From: Bacillus albus
Lineage (GTDB): Bacteria > Bacillota > Bacilli > Bacillales > Bacillaceae_G
Assembly: GCF_001884185.1 (NCBI RefSeq)
Contig: NZ_MAOE01000092.1
Coordinates: forward strand, 1 to 53,145
DNA: 53,145 nucleotides
Direction of reading: 5' to 3'
Position numbers and translations under genes: made by a program. A model generated the notes under the pieces. That model did no database searches and had not been told where the DNA came from. It was given only the letters and a program-made list of their open reading frames with translations. Numbering within the stretch: the stretch's first letter is position 1; the number at the start of each line of letters is the position of its first letter. Of this stretch, positions 8,564-16,751 are shown one piece after another.

Positions 8564-8731
8564 TTAATTATCTTTCTTCTCCGGAATAAAATATCCGAAC
8601 CAAAGTAGCCATATGAAGCCTATTAACTTCATCCAGCTTCCGTCCGTTTGAAAAGCTTCAATCATACCTGGTATTTTATACACTCCAATGAATCCAAGAA
8701 AACCGAGCCACCAGTTTTTTTGCATTTTCAC
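8564..8731 (-). CDS. Small membrane protein translationally coupled to TetR
   Basis: 55 residues from a GTG at 8731, which follows GGAGGAATAGAA at good spacing (ATG 8725 is the alternative). A single hydrophobic stretch (WWLGFLGFIGVYKIPG, and later GFIWLLWFGYFI) ends in a charged tail, EKKDN. The ribosome binding site lies within the last codons of the TetR gene and the start is 2 bases after its stop, so the two are one operon. I do not recognise the family with certainty; it resembles DUF3796-like small proteins. Confidence 0.7.
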   Translation of the reverse strand: MKMQKNWWLGFLGFIGVYKIPGMIEAFQTDGSWMKLIGFIWLLWFGYFIPEKKDN

Positions 8732-8733
8732 TT

Positions 8734-9315
8734 CTATTCCTCCTTCATAACGTTTTTCACATTTCGAATCCAAATTTCTTTATACTTTAACTCGAATCCC
8801 ATTAACATGTAATTACTCATATTATCGATCACGAGCGCTAACGTATGAGCATTTTCTTCCGTTGTCTGTTGTGACACAACGTCAAGTTCCACACCTTTCT
8901 TCAATAAATCGTGGAAACCATTTAAGAAATCTTCTTGTATTTCAAATAAGCGTTTCTGATACTTTTCATTTCGCGATGCAGTTACGATGAATTCATTTAT
9001 AACGCGTAATATTCCTTCTTGACCTTCATACTCAGAAAGCATATGTAAACCATCTGAAATTAACTTTTCTGCAAAATTTTCTTTCGTATATTGTTCTTTA
9101 TTGAAATAACTCACGAAATGATACCCAGAAAAAATTTCTTCAAATAAAAAATCGACTAACGCTTCTTTAGAAGAAAAATGATAATAAATAGCCGGTTTTG
9201 AAATACCTACCTCTTTCGCAATCATGGAAAGGCTCATCTTCTCAATGCCGTGCTCTGCCATGAGTTTAAATGATGCCTCAACAATGTTTTGCGATGTTTG
9301 TAAATTCTTTGTCAT
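8734..9315 (-). CDS. TetR family transcriptional regulator, probably autoregulated
   Basis: 193 residues from the ATG at 9315, which follows GTGAGGTACAGT; a GTG at 9327 would add four residues but has no site of its own. The N-terminal TetR domain (QNIVEASFKLMAEHGIEKMS, MIAKEVGISKPAIYYHF, SSKEALVDFLF) is clear. The C-terminal helical domain is generic. A perfect TetR-style palindrome sits between its -10 box and start codon, which indicates autorepression. It is cotranscribed with a 55-residue membrane protein. The ligand is unknown. Confidence 0.9.
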   Translation of the reverse strand: MTKNLQTSQNIVEASFKLMAEHGIEKMSLSMIAKEVGISKPAIYYHFSSKEALVDFLFEEIFSGYHFVSYFNKEQYTKENFAEKLISDGLHMLSEYEGQEGILRVINEFIVTASRNEKYQKRLFEIQEDFLNGFHDLLKKGVELDVVSQQTTEENAHTLALVIDNMSNYMLMGFELKYKEIWIRNVKNVMKEE

Positions 9316-9337
9316 ACTGTACCTCACTTATTTTTAC

Positions 9338-9384
9338 TTACCGGTCGGTAAATAAATTATAAAATAACACGAAATGATTTGCAA
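9338..9384 (-). promoter_or_regulatory. TetR promoter and operator
   Basis: On the minus strand: -35 TTGCAA (9384-9379), 17 bases, -10 TATAAT (9361-9356). Directly downstream at 9351-9338 is TTACCG-AC-CGGTAA, a perfect 6+2+6 inverted repeat overlapping the expected transcription start. A repressor bound here would shut off its own gene, and might also affect the divergent small gene at 9467. Confidence 0.82.
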
Positions 9385-9466
9385 GTTAGTGCTTAAAAAG
9401 GGGTTTATTGGTAAACGCAGAAAGTATAAAGTAAAAGCAACATATAACAATAAGGAGGATATTCCT

Positions 9467-9610
9467 ATGGGACTTGGCGGTAAAGGTGGTAGTGGTGGCA
9501 CTGGCGGCGGTGAAGCCGGACAAGATGGTAAGAGTGGATTTCCATTCATCGTTGTACTCTTCGTCGTATTGATTATTGCTGGAGTAAGCTATATCGGCTT
9601 TAACTTCTAA
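9467..9610 (+). CDS. Tiny transmembrane protein, YjcZ-like
   Basis: 47 residues. AAGGAGGATATTCCT precedes the ATG. A glycine-rich N-terminus (MGLGGKGGSGGTGGG) is followed by one strongly hydrophobic helix (PFIVVLFVVLIIAGVSYIGF). The layout is that of the YjcZ/tiny_TM_bacill sporulation-associated family common in Bacillus. It is divergent from the TetR gene and closed by a strong terminator. Function unknown; a spore or envelope role is family-based inference. Confidence 0.82.
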   Translation: MGLGGKGGSGGTGGGEAGQDGKSGFPFIVVLFVVLIIAGVSYIGFNF

Positions 9611-9652
9611 AGAAAGCATCCTAAATCACACATTTAGGATGCTTTCTTTTTA
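9609..9652. terminator. Bidirectional terminator
   Basis: A 17-bp perfect stem (AAAGAAAGCATCCTAAAT with its complement) around CACAC, ending in five T. It serves the 9467 gene on plus and the ecsC end on minus. Confidence 0.9.
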
Positions 9653-10357
9653 ATTTCTATTCAGTAATCGCATACGATAACAATTCATCGTCACTTCTCC
9701 GAGTCTTTGCAGTAGTTGATAGTTCGCATAGGCGCCGACCGGGGCACCGATTATGGGTACGAGCTGAAGCATTTTCGCTAAATCGATATAGTCGCGGTAC
9801 TCTGTTTGGAACTTTTCCCAGTCCATATGATTTTCTTCTTCTGTATCCCACGTTTCGATTGCTTTCCATATTTCTTTTCGGTGGTCGTCACTTGAAAAGG
9901 CGAGCTGGAAAACGTGAAGGATAAAAAGGCGCTCTTCTTTATCGCTCGTATCAAATCCGTACAACGTTGCTGCATCAAATAAAAATTTAATTTTAATGCC
10001 GAGTAAAAGCGGAAAATCAGCAAGGCCAAGGAGAATACCGCCTGCTCCCGTCCCTGCTCCTTCTGCTGCTGCTATTTTTTTGTACTCATCCATTTTTTTA
10101 CGTACTTCGTCGTCTCTTCTTTGCAGTGACCAGTTCGTCTCTTTTAATTTCGGCTTTATAAAGTTTGATCCGGCACTAATCGTTTGCACCATCATCCGAA
10201 TCGTTTCTGTTAATACTTTTTGCACTTTCGCCGGAATAAGCTGTTGTACTTTCGTCTGCACTTTCTTTGAGAACCGTGTCATCATAGAAGAATCTTTCAT
10301 GAATGTAGCTTTCCACTGCTCCACTTCTTTTATAACCTTCTCTTCGTATGTAATCAT
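9650..10357 (-). CDS. ecsC: EcsC family protein
   Basis: 235 residues, the usual EcsC size. It shows the family's central features: AAAEGAGTGAGGILLGLADFPLLLGIKIKFLF in the first half (two or three hydrophobic segments separated by Gly-rich turns) and a C-terminal VPIIGAPVGAYANYQLLQRLG. It is third in the ecsA-ecsB-ecsC order, 13 bases after ecsB. In B. subtilis ecsAB mutants have secretion, competence and intramembrane-proteolysis defects; the role of EcsC itself is not established. Confidence 0.9.
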   Translation of the reverse strand: MITYEEKVIKEVEQWKATFMKDSSMMTRFSKKVQTKVQQLIPAKVQKVLTETIRMMVQTISAGSNFIKPKLKETNWSLQRRDDEVRKKMDEYKKIAAAEGAGTGAGGILLGLADFPLLLGIKIKFLFDAATLYGFDTSDKEERLFILHVFQLAFSSDDHRKEIWKAIETWDTEEENHMDWEKFQTEYRDYIDLAKMLQLVPIIGAPVGAYANYQLLQRLGEVTMNCYRMRLLNRN

Positions 10358-10370
10358 AGGTTCATTCCCT

Positions 10371-11582
10371 TCAATTTAAACGCTCAATACGTTTCGCCCC
10401 GTATTGATAAACGAAACCGATACTAAATATTATGCTTACGACTAATAAAATTCCCGTCATCATGAAATCTTTCGTCGCAAGGGCAAATATAACTGTAAAT
10501 ATCACGCTGCCGGTAAGAAGAATTGCATTTAATAAAGTAAGAAAATCTTTCTTCTTCTCTTCTCCCCCGACCGGATACAAATCAAGCCAAATCTTCATGC
10601 GGTGATGCTTCCATAAAGTTAAGAGCTGATAACCTATTAAGTATAGGAAGATTAAGCTTACGATAAATCGTCCATATAAAAACGGAATGAAGTAAAGAAT
10701 AATTCCGCCAAGAGCGAGCAGGCGCACATATAAACCGAAATAGTTACCAGATCGTAAAAACGTTCTCGTATATAAGTATAAATAGGTACGTTTTTCACCA
10801 ATCATCGACAGAATGAAATCGAGCCATTTTCTCCGTGCTACTCTTTCTTTTAATGCTGGTACATCAACGAACATATTCGCGATGCGATACAACAGCATCA
10901 TCTTCTTACCTTCTTCAGAAATTAAATACTCCCAGTTTAGCGGCTTTCCCTTCACCATTTGATGCAGTACTACGAGGTATAACACCATGAGAAGGACGAT
11001 TCCGCCAATAAACATAACGGAAGTACGCTCTACAAGGAAGTACACAAATAAGCCGTTTAAAATAAAACGAATGAACCAATCAGCTCTTTGTATATTTTGG
11101 TCTGTTAAAAATGACTTTTCCCACGCGACGAATAAGTTCCACGCCTTTACAATGACAAACGCGAGTACAATCCATATGTAAGCCGCTCCTGTTTGCTTCA
11201 TTTGCTGGAAGTATAACGGGGCAAGCGCTGCCGCTACGATTGCGATTATGTATAACTGAATCATAAACGTAAAAAGAAATGCCTTTGTGAAGTATGGTTT
11301 TAACTTTTGTTCAACTGGCAGTAAATAAACAAGATCCGCTTCTTTTAATAACGTTTGAATGGATCCGGTCGTTAATACAAGTCCAAGCAACACGGCCATA
11401 ACGAGCGCCGCTGGAAACGAAGGTGTTAACGTTTGTAACCATTGCTGGTAATAGTACGCTCCTGCGCCGATGATGAATACGAAAATAAATTTTAAATGGT
11501 CATTAAATACGTATTTACTATATGTACGAACTTCTTTTAGAAAGTGACGAAATCGTTCTTTCCATAATGCTGTGCTATTCAT
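10371..11582 (-). CDS. ecsB: ABC transporter membrane subunit EcsB
   Basis: 403 residues and strongly hydrophobic, with repeated transmembrane segments (for example FIFVFIIGAGAYYYQQW, LVMAVLLGLVLTTGSI, FMIQLYIIAIVAAALAPLYF, LLALGGIILYFIPFLY, ILLTGSVIFTVIFAL). It overlaps the ATPase gene by 8 bases (ATGAATAG), so subunits are made in step. EcsAB is needed for normal protein secretion and RasP-dependent cleavage in B. subtilis. What it moves is not settled. Confidence 0.92.
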   Translation of the reverse strand: MNSTALWKERFRHFLKEVRTYSKYVFNDHLKFIFVFIIGAGAYYYQQWLQTLTPSFPAALVMAVLLGLVLTTGSIQTLLKEADLVYLLPVEQKLKPYFTKAFLFTFMIQLYIIAIVAAALAPLYFQQMKQTGAAYIWIVLAFVIVKAWNLFVAWEKSFLTDQNIQRADWFIRFILNGLFVYFLVERTSVMFIGGIVLLMVLYLVVLHQMVKGKPLNWEYLISEEGKKMMLLYRIANMFVDVPALKERVARRKWLDFILSMIGEKRTYLYLYTRTFLRSGNYFGLYVRLLALGGIILYFIPFLYGRFIVSLIFLYLIGYQLLTLWKHHRMKIWLDLYPVGGEEKKKDFLTLLNAILLTGSVIFTVIFALATKDFMMTGILLVVSIIFSIGFVYQYGAKRIERLN

Positions 11583-12318
11583 AATCTTCTTCCTTCGTTA
11601 ATGCAATATAAATATCATCTAACGTTGCACCAGGCATATTAAACTGTGATTGCAGTTCAGATAATGTTCCCTTCGCTCTTACTTCACCTTGATGCAAAAT
11701 AATGAACGAATCACAATAACGCTCTGCCGTCGCTAAAATATGTGTACTCATTAAAATGCCCGCGCCGCTCTTTTTCATTTGATCCATCATTTGAAGGAGT
11801 GATTGGATTGCTAACGGATCAAGCCCAACGAAAGGTTCGTCCACAATGTAAAGAGATGGCTCCACTAAAAAAGCACTCATAATCATTACTTTTTGTTTCA
11901 TCCCTTTTGAGAAATGAGACGGAAACCATTTTAAACGATTTTTCATGCGAAATTCTTGTAATAGTTGTCCTACACGTTCTTCATATTGTTTTTCATCGAC
12001 ACCGTACGCCATCGCTGTTAACTTCAAATGTTCTTCTAGCGTTAGCTCATCATATAATACTGGTGTTTCTGGGATGAACGAAAAACTAGAACGGTACGCT
12101 GTCATATCGTCACGAATTGTTTTCCCATTAATTGTGACAGTTCCTTTTTTCGGTTCCATTAAACCGATAATATGTTTAATCGTCGTACTTTTACCCGCTC
12201 CATTTAAACCGATTAAGCCGACAAGTTCACCTTTATTAACAGAGAACGAAACATCTTTCAGTACAGGTCGTTTCGTATATCCTCCTGTAACATTTTCTAC
12301 ACGCAATAACTCGCTCAT
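11575..12318 (-). CDS. ecsA: ABC transporter ATP-binding protein EcsA
   Basis: 247 residues. Walker A is GLNGAGKST near residues 37-45, the signature is SKGMKQKV near 139-146, Walker B is LYIVDEPFVGLDP near 157-169, and the switch His lies in MSTHIL. It is the first gene of ecsABC. The ATG at 12318 follows a weak AAAGTGGTGTCGT. The promoter should lie in the complex 12319-12480 interval; I could not choose one with confidence. Confidence 0.94.
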   Translation of the reverse strand: MSELLRVENVTGGYTKRPVLKDVSFSVNKGELVGLIGLNGAGKSTTIKHIIGLMEPKKGTVTINGKTIRDDMTAYRSSFSFIPETPVLYDELTLEEHLKLTAMAYGVDEKQYEERVGQLLQEFRMKNRLKWFPSHFSKGMKQKVMIMSAFLVEPSLYIVDEPFVGLDPLAIQSLLQMMDQMKKSGAGILMSTHILATAERYCDSFIILHQGEVRAKGTLSELQSQFNMPGATLDDIYIALTKEEDYE

Positions 12319-12469
12319 ACGACACCACTTTCTTCATTTATATTCGTTCTATATCCATTTTACCAAAAATTACGCTGTACTACATAGTATCGATGCGTTC
12401 AAAAAAAATTTAAATTTGTTCGCATATATTTTTATGAAAGCGGACATCATAATTAGTGAAGAAGGAACA

Positions 12470-12816
12470 CATTGAAAAAGCAACCACCTATTGATGAGTA
12501 CAACAACATAGTGAAGTCATCATGAAATGGGGTGTCCATGTTGGACAAAGAAATTTACACATAACCAGATTATTTGTTTCATTTTAGAAACGGGGTGTCT
12601 CCGAAAGAGCATATACTGTTTTAAAAAATAAACAATTTCCCTTTATAAAGATTGCAATTCATTTCACTTGAAAATGGGGTGTCTACGGCAGAAACTTTAG
12701 CCGATTTACCGTGCATTTCTTAAATAAATGAGGTGTCTGCGAAACGTAAATTACGATAATGCTTTTTCAATCCCTCTTCAGAAAACAGGAAGCTGAGTCA
12801 GCTTCCTGTTTTTCGT
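12470..12816 (+). ncRNA. Candidate small RNA with four GGGGTGTC motifs
   Basis: The interval between the divergent ecsA and hit genes has no convincing ORF. A motif close to GAAATGGGGTGTCTnCG occurs four times on the plus strand with cores at 12529, 12592, 12676 and 12730 (the last is GAGGTGTC). The interval ends in a strong terminator and hit has its own promoter just beyond. This suggests an independent plus-strand transcript. The 5' end is a guess and I do not recognise the RNA. On the minus strand the motif reads GACACCCC, so protein binding sites or a minus-strand leader are alternatives. Confidence 0.45.
12783..12816 (+). terminator. Strong terminator before hit
   Basis: AAACAGGAAGCTGA pairs perfectly with its complement through GTC, followed by TTTTTCG. 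No protein gene ends here on the plus strand, which is the main reason to propose a non-coding transcript upstream. Confidence 0.88.
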
Positions 12817-12818
12817 GT

Positions 12819-12846
12819 TTGTTCTCTTATGTAATTATGGTAAAAT
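12819..12846 (+). promoter_or_regulatory. Predicted hit promoter
   Basis: TTGTTC at 12819-12824, a 16-base spacer, TAAAAT at 12841-12846, about 30 bases before the start codon. Confidence 0.55.
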
Positions 12847-12877
12847 ACGGCTAAGGCTACTTGAAAGGATGAGATCA

Positions 12878-13312
12878 ATGAATCATACAGCGGACAATTG
12901 TATTTTTTGTAAAATTATTGACGGGCAAATCCCTTGCTCAAAAGTATACGAAGATGAACATGTGCTTGCATTTTTAGATATTAGTCAAGTAACAAAAGGA
13001 CATACCCTTGTTATTCCAAAAGTTCACAAACAAGACATTTTTGCGTTAACGCCAGAAATCGCATCACACATTTTTTCTGTCGTTCCGAAAATCGCAAATG
13101 CGATTAAAGCAGAGTTTAATCCAGTTGGCTTTAACCTACTTAACAATAACGGTGAAAAAGCTGGACAAACTGTGTTCCACTTCCACCTTCATTTAATTCC
13201 ACGCTACGGTGAAAACGATGGTTTCGGTGCTGTTTGGAAATCACATCAAAATGAATACACAATGGAAAATTTACAAAACATCGCAAGTACAATTGCAAAT
13301 AGTGTGAAATAG
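12878..13312 (+). CDS. hit: HIT family nucleotide-binding hydrolase
   Basis: 144 residues from the ATG at 12878, which follows AAGGATGAGATCA. It has the zinc Cys pair CIFCKI near 9-14, and the histidine triad FHFHLHLIPRY near 98-108 (HxHxHxx). PSSM-like HINT proteins hydrolyse nucleotide phosphoramidates or act as dinucleoside polyphosphate hydrolases; the physiological substrate is not defined. It is divergent from ecsABC, the order found in B. subtilis. Confidence 0.93.
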   Translation: MNHTADNCIFCKIIDGQIPCSKVYEDEHVLAFLDISQVTKGHTLVIPKVHKQDIFALTPEIASHIFSVVPKIANAIKAEFNPVGFNLLNNNGEKAGQTVFHFHLHLIPRYGENDGFGAVWKSHQNEYTMENLQNIASTIANSVK

Positions 13313-13339
13313 TGACACTATAATAAGAAGTAATACATA

Positions 13340-13384
13340 ACAAGCCACTTTCCTATAGTGATTAAATATTGCACGGCTTGTTTC
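13340..13384 (+). terminator. Possible weak terminator after hit
   Basis: AACAAGCC and GGCTTGTT form a short stem around a long loop, followed by TCTT. It is far weaker than the other terminators in the window. Confidence 0.35.
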
Positions 13385-13497
13385 TTCACTCAAGATGCCA
13401 GGGAATGTGCACTGCGCACTTTTCTTTCCCTTGTCTTAAAAATATGCATATTTTTTCACATCATGAATACGAACAAAAAATAAGGAGGTCTCCTTTT

Positions 13498-13860
13498 ATG
13501 TCAAAAGCTAAATCCTTTATTACAGGTGTCATTTGCGGCGGAGCAGTTGCTGGAATAGCCGTTCTTTTCTCTACTCCTTCTTCTGGCAAAGCTATGCGCG
13601 GCAAGTTAAAAGAAAAAGGAAATGATATTAAAAAGACTTTAGCTGATATTACAGCTGATACAAAATTATTAAAACGCCAAATTGTTGAAACTGCTTCAGA
13701 AGGTAAAGAAGTGTTTCAAGAATTAAAAGACGATATGCACGATACGATTTCGAACTGGAAGCAAGATATTTCTCAAAACAAACGACATATTGAGCAAGAG
13801 ATTTTGGACATTCAAAAATCAATTGAGAAACTACAAGAAGCTGTTCCAGAAAAAGCGTAA
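13498..13860 (+). CDS. yhaH: YtxH domain-containing protein, YhaH-like
   Basis: 120 residues from the ATG after TAAGGAGGTCTCCTTTT. There is an N-terminal glycine-rich hydrophobic segment (FITGVICGGAVAGIAVLFSTPSSGKAMRGKLK), the hallmark of YtxH. A long charged coiled-coil-like region with repeated DI/TK patterns (residues 45-115) follows. In B. subtilis yhaH sits next to hit and hpr, as here. General-stress membrane proteins of this type have no defined biochemical role. Confidence 0.88.
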   Translation: MSKAKSFITGVICGGAVAGIAVLFSTPSSGKAMRGKLKEKGNDIKKTLADITADTKLLKRQIVETASEGKEVFQELKDDMHDTISNWKQDISQNKRHIEQEILDIQKSIEKLQEAVPEKA

Positions 13861-13917
13861 ACAAATTCCTGCTTAGTTTTTTGCATATAACAAATATTTT
13901 TTATATAAATTGACCTT

Positions 13918-13953
13918 AACACGGCATATCACACAGATATGCCGTGTTTTTAT
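13918..13953 (+). terminator. Terminator after yhaH
   Basis: AACACGGCATATC, loop ACACA, GATATGCCGTGTT, then T-rich. Confidence 0.9.
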
Positions 13954-14158
13954 GCATTTACAATATATGTTATCACTTAACATGTATGGACAACGCATGT
14001 CTTCGCGACTCATAAAACGCTTCCATAGTTATGCATGATTTGTATAGAATGTCATTTTTCCAAAAAATTTTCACAATTCTCACAAAAAGACTTTATTAAT
14101 TTTTATTTTACTGGCATAATAGATAGTAATGAAAAAGAATGTTAAAGTGGGTGAGTAA

Positions 14159-14716
14159 ATGAAAAGTGGAGAAAAAGATTACTCGGTAAAAGAAGCGATG
14201 ATTTTCAGCCAACGCATTGCTCAATTATCGAAAGCGTTATGGAAATGTGTAGAGAAAGATTGGCAGATGTGGATTAAGCCTTATGATTTAAATATTAATG
14301 AGCATCATATTTTAACAATCGCTTATCATTTAAAAGGGGCTTCTATTTCTGAGATTGCTAAGTTTGGAGTTATGCACGTATCAACGGCGTTTAACTTCTC
14401 GAAAAAGTTGGAGGAACGCGGCTATCTTGTATTCTCGAAAAAAGAAGATGACAAACGAAATACGTACATTGAGATTACAGACAAAGGGGAAGAATTACTA
14501 CTTCGCTTAATGGAGGAGTATGATCCTGAAAATAATTCAGTGTTTAATGGGGCTCTTGCACTTCGTAATTTTTATGGGAAGTTCCCAGAAAATATCGAAC
14601 TGATTGCTATCTTGCGTAACATTTACGGACAAGACTTCATCGATATTTTTGAGAAATCATTAGAAGATATTGAAGAGAACTTTACGGAATCCGATCAGAA
14701 GTTAGTTAAGAAGTAA
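14159..14716 (+). CDS. hpr: MarR-type protease-production regulator Hpr (ScoC)
   Basis: 185 residues. It shows the ScoC sequence pattern ([25 protein letters not shown]), a winged helix with recognition region [31 protein letters not shown] and wing [14 protein letters not shown]. In B. subtilis ScoC represses extracellular protease, oligopeptide permease and sporulation-related genes at the transition state. A weak site GGGTGAGTAA precedes the ATG. TTTATT-17-CATAAT around 14095-14122 is a possible promoter. It is convergent with yhaI. Confidence 0.94.
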
Positions 14717-14721
14717 TCTAT

Positions 14722-15057
14722 TTATTTTTTCGCAATCATGCTTAAGAATTCATTCATAAGCGGCTTAAATAAACCTTGTTTTGCTAGCGCTTCCGCAGTT
14801 TCGTGTACTTCGAGCTGATGTGGAAGCGCTTTTTCAAATTGATCTAACAGCGCATCGAACAGAAGAAGCCCTTCAGCCTTCTCCACTACATATTGCTCGT
14901 TCAGTATTTCACAAAGATGTAGTATACGTTCAATATCTTTTTTACGAGCTTTTTTCTTTATGATCAAAGAATAAAATGGACACTTTTCTTCATCAATCAT
15001 TTTAAATAGTAGGTCTACGTAGTATTCAGCTTGTTCTAATCTTCTAACAACGTCCAT
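14722..15057 (-). CDS. yhaI: DUF1878 family protein, YhaI-like
   Basis: 111 residues from the ATG at 15057, preceded by GTGAGGGAGAAA; a GTG at 15069 would be too close to its own site. The protein is helical and charged (VVRRLEQAEYYVDLLFKMIDEEKCPFY, KKKARKKDIERILHLCEILN), the DUF1878 pattern. It is convergent with hpr with only 5 bases between the stop codons, as in B. subtilis. Function unknown. Confidence 0.86.
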   Translation of the reverse strand: MDVVRRLEQAEYYVDLLFKMIDEEKCPFYSLIIKKKARKKDIERILHLCEILNEQYVVEKAEGLLLFDALLDQFEKALPHQLEVHETAEALAKQGLFKPLMNEFLSMIAKK

Positions 15058-15175
15058 TTTCTCCCTCACTTTCTAACACAAAGTCTTCTATTTCTGAATT
15101 TTATAACACGAACAAAATATCGTATGATACAATATATAAAGTATATGTATTTTAGCCAAAAGGAGGTCTCGCCTC

Positions 15176-15370
15176 ATGACACTTATAACAGTTGTTTTTG
15201 TCGCATTCGCACTTCTTGTTATATTTTACACGAATTTCATGACACATACACTGTGTGAACGAAAACAAATAGCTGCGAGCCGCCAACCCGGTGTCTTTCG
15301 GGTTATTAATGTATGTATAACAATTTTATTAATTTCTAGTTATATAGAAATTATATTTCATGGAAAGTGA
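15176..15370 (+). CDS. Small two-helix membrane protein
   Basis: 64 residues, ATG after AAAAGGAGGTCTCGCCTC. There are two hydrophobic segments (ITVVFVAFALLVIFYTNFM and VFRVINVCITILLISSYIEIIF) joined by a polar loop with CERKQIAASRQPG. Divergent from yhaI and closed by a strong terminator. I do not recognise the family. Confidence 0.8.
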   Translation: MTLITVVFVAFALLVIFYTNFMTHTLCERKQIAASRQPGVFRVINVCITILLISSYIEIIFHGK

Positions 15371-15397
15371 GGAAGGAAGCCCCTTCCTCACTTTTTT
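15366..15397 (+). terminator. Terminator after the 15176 gene
   Basis: AGTGAGGAAGG, loop, CCTTCCTCACT, then six T. It overlaps the last codons of the gene. Confidence 0.9.
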
Positions 15398-15400
15398 CCT

Positions 15401-15472
15401 CTATAAGCAAATTATACCTACTATAACCAATAAAATAAACAGTACAAGTAATAAAATAAGTTGAGAATTCAT
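15401..15472 (-). CDS. 23-residue single-helix peptide, YjcZ-like
   Basis: ATG at 15472 follows AGGAGGGGATGGGG. The product starts MNSQLILLLVLFILLVIVG and ends in IICL, an almost pure transmembrane helix with a short polar head. It is convergent with the 15176 gene and shares its terminator. Similar tiny proteins are frequent in Bacillus and often missed by gene callers. Function unknown. Confidence 0.65.
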   Translation of the reverse strand: MNSQLILLLVLFILLVIVGIICL

Positions 15473-15645
15473 CCCCATCCCCTCCTCTTTTCTGTATATG
15501 CGGCATGCGCCCAATATGGAACACCTTCAAAATCTGACACACACTGGTTAATTTTTCTTTATCAATATGAAATCGAGTCGAAATATGATATATTAAATTT
15601 TGTACATATTGCTTATACTATGAAATAAATGACACGCATCTTAAC

Positions 15646-15760
15646 TTTATCCTAAAGCCTCGGTAAGCCCTGTTAAGCGCGCTTTACCAATATACAAAGC
15701 AAAAGTATCAGTGAGACTTAATCGGGCTCTTATGAACTAAAATTCATTGGGTAGGATAAA
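15646..15760 (+). promoter_or_regulatory. Structured leader upstream of prsA
   Basis: A perfect 9-bp terminal helix (TTTATCCTA at 15646-15654 with TAGGATAAA at 15752-15760) encloses about 97 bases. Inner pairings include GGTAAG with CTTTACC, AGCCC with GGGCT, and ATAC with GTAT. The prsA ribosome binding site lies 19 bases after the closing helix. It matches no riboswitch class I can name and lacks a terminator. Confidence 0.4.
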
Positions 15761-15793
15761 TTAAAAATACATAATAGTAGGAGTGTTTATCGA

Positions 15794-16660
15794 ATGAAGA
15801 AAGCTATGCTTGCCTTAGCCGCAACAAGTGTAATCGCATTATCAGCATGTGGAACATCATCATCAGACAAAATCGTTACATCTAAAGCTGGTGACATTAC
15901 AAAAGAAGAGTTCTACGAACAAATGAAAAATTCACAAACTGGTAAACAAACACTAAATAACATGGTTATGGAAAAAGTACTTATTAAAAACTACAAAGTA
16001 GACGACAAAGAAGTAGATAAAAAGTACGATGAGATGAAAAAGCAACTCGGTGATCAATTTGATACATTATTAAAACAACAAGGCCTTAAAGAAGAAACAG
16101 TTAAAAATGGCGTTCGCGCTTCATTAGCTCAAGAAAAAGCTATCGAGAAAACAATCACTGATAAAGAATTAAAAGATAACTACAAGCCTGAAATTAAAGC
16201 AAGCCACATTCTTGTAAAAGATGAAGCGACTGCTAAAAAGGTGAAAGAAGAACTTGGACAAGGTAAATCTTTCGAAGAGTTAGCGAAACAATACTCTGAA
16301 GATACTGGTTCAAAAGAAAAAGGTGGAGACTTAGGATTCTTCGGCGCTGGTAAAATGGTTAAAGAATTCGAAGATGCTGCTTATAAACTGAAAAAAGATG
16401 AAGTAAGCGAGCCTGTGAAATCACAATTCGGTTACCACATCATTAAAGTAACAGACATTAAAGAACCAGAAAAATCTTTCGAACAATCAAAAGCTGACAT
16501 CAAAAAAGAAATCGTTCAGAAGAAAGCACAAGACGGCGAATTCATGAACGATCTTATGATGAAAGAAATCAAAAAAGCTGACGTAAAAGTTGACGATAAA
16601 GATTTAAAAGATCTTTTCAAAGAGCCAAAAGCTGATGAAAAGAAAGACGAAAAGAAATAA
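15794..16660 (+). CDS. prsA: Foldase lipoprotein PrsA (parvulin peptidyl-prolyl isomerase)
   Basis: 288 residues with a lipoprotein signal peptide, lipobox LSAC and lipidated Cys19. The N-terminal chaperone region (about 25-130) is followed by a parvulin domain at about 134-226 ([44 protein letters not shown]), with a lysine-rich C-terminal helix and [10 protein letters not shown] tail. It acts at the outer face of the membrane on exported proteins. The start ATG follows TAGGAGTGTTTATCGA. B. cereus group genomes carry several PrsA paralogues; which one this is cannot be decided here. Confidence 0.95.
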   Translation: MKKAMLALAATSVIALSACGTSSSDKIVTSKAGDITKEEFYEQMKNSQTGKQTLNNMVMEKVLIKNYKVDDKEVDKKYDEMKKQLGDQFDTLLKQQGLKEETVKNGVRASLAQEKAIEKTITDKELKDNYKPEIKASHILVKDEATAKKVKEELGQGKSFEELAKQYSEDTGSKEKGGDLGFFGAGKMVKEFEDAAYKLKKDEVSEPVKSQFGYHIIKVTDIKEPEKSFEQSKADIKKEIVQKKAQDGEFMNDLMMKEIKKADVKVDDKDLKDLFKEPKADEKKDEKK

Positions 16661-16666
16661 TGAATT

Positions 16667-16701
16667 GAAAAAAGCTTGGGCTTAGGCCCGAGCTTTTTTG
16701 T
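16667..16701 (+). terminator. prsA terminator
   Basis: AAAAAAGCTTGGGC, TTAG loop, GCCCGAGCTTTTTT. Confidence 0.93.
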
Positions 16702-16751
16702 ATACCCTCTTCTCTCGGTAGAAATGAAATTATATAGTTGGTCCTCCGAAT

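Noticed and set aside
9374-9466. Longer N-terminus for the tiny transmembrane protein
   Set aside because: The upstream in-frame codons lie in the promoter region and the AAGGAGG site fixes the start at 9467.
11945-12475. 176-codon plus-strand ORF over ecsA
   Set aside because: Antisense to a clear ABC ATPase gene, composition Ser/Phe-rich without family features.
12537-12563. Possible 8-codon ORF (MLDKEIYT) after the first GGGGTGTC motif
   Set aside because: The other three motif copies are not followed by start codons, so the motif is not acting as a ribosome binding site.
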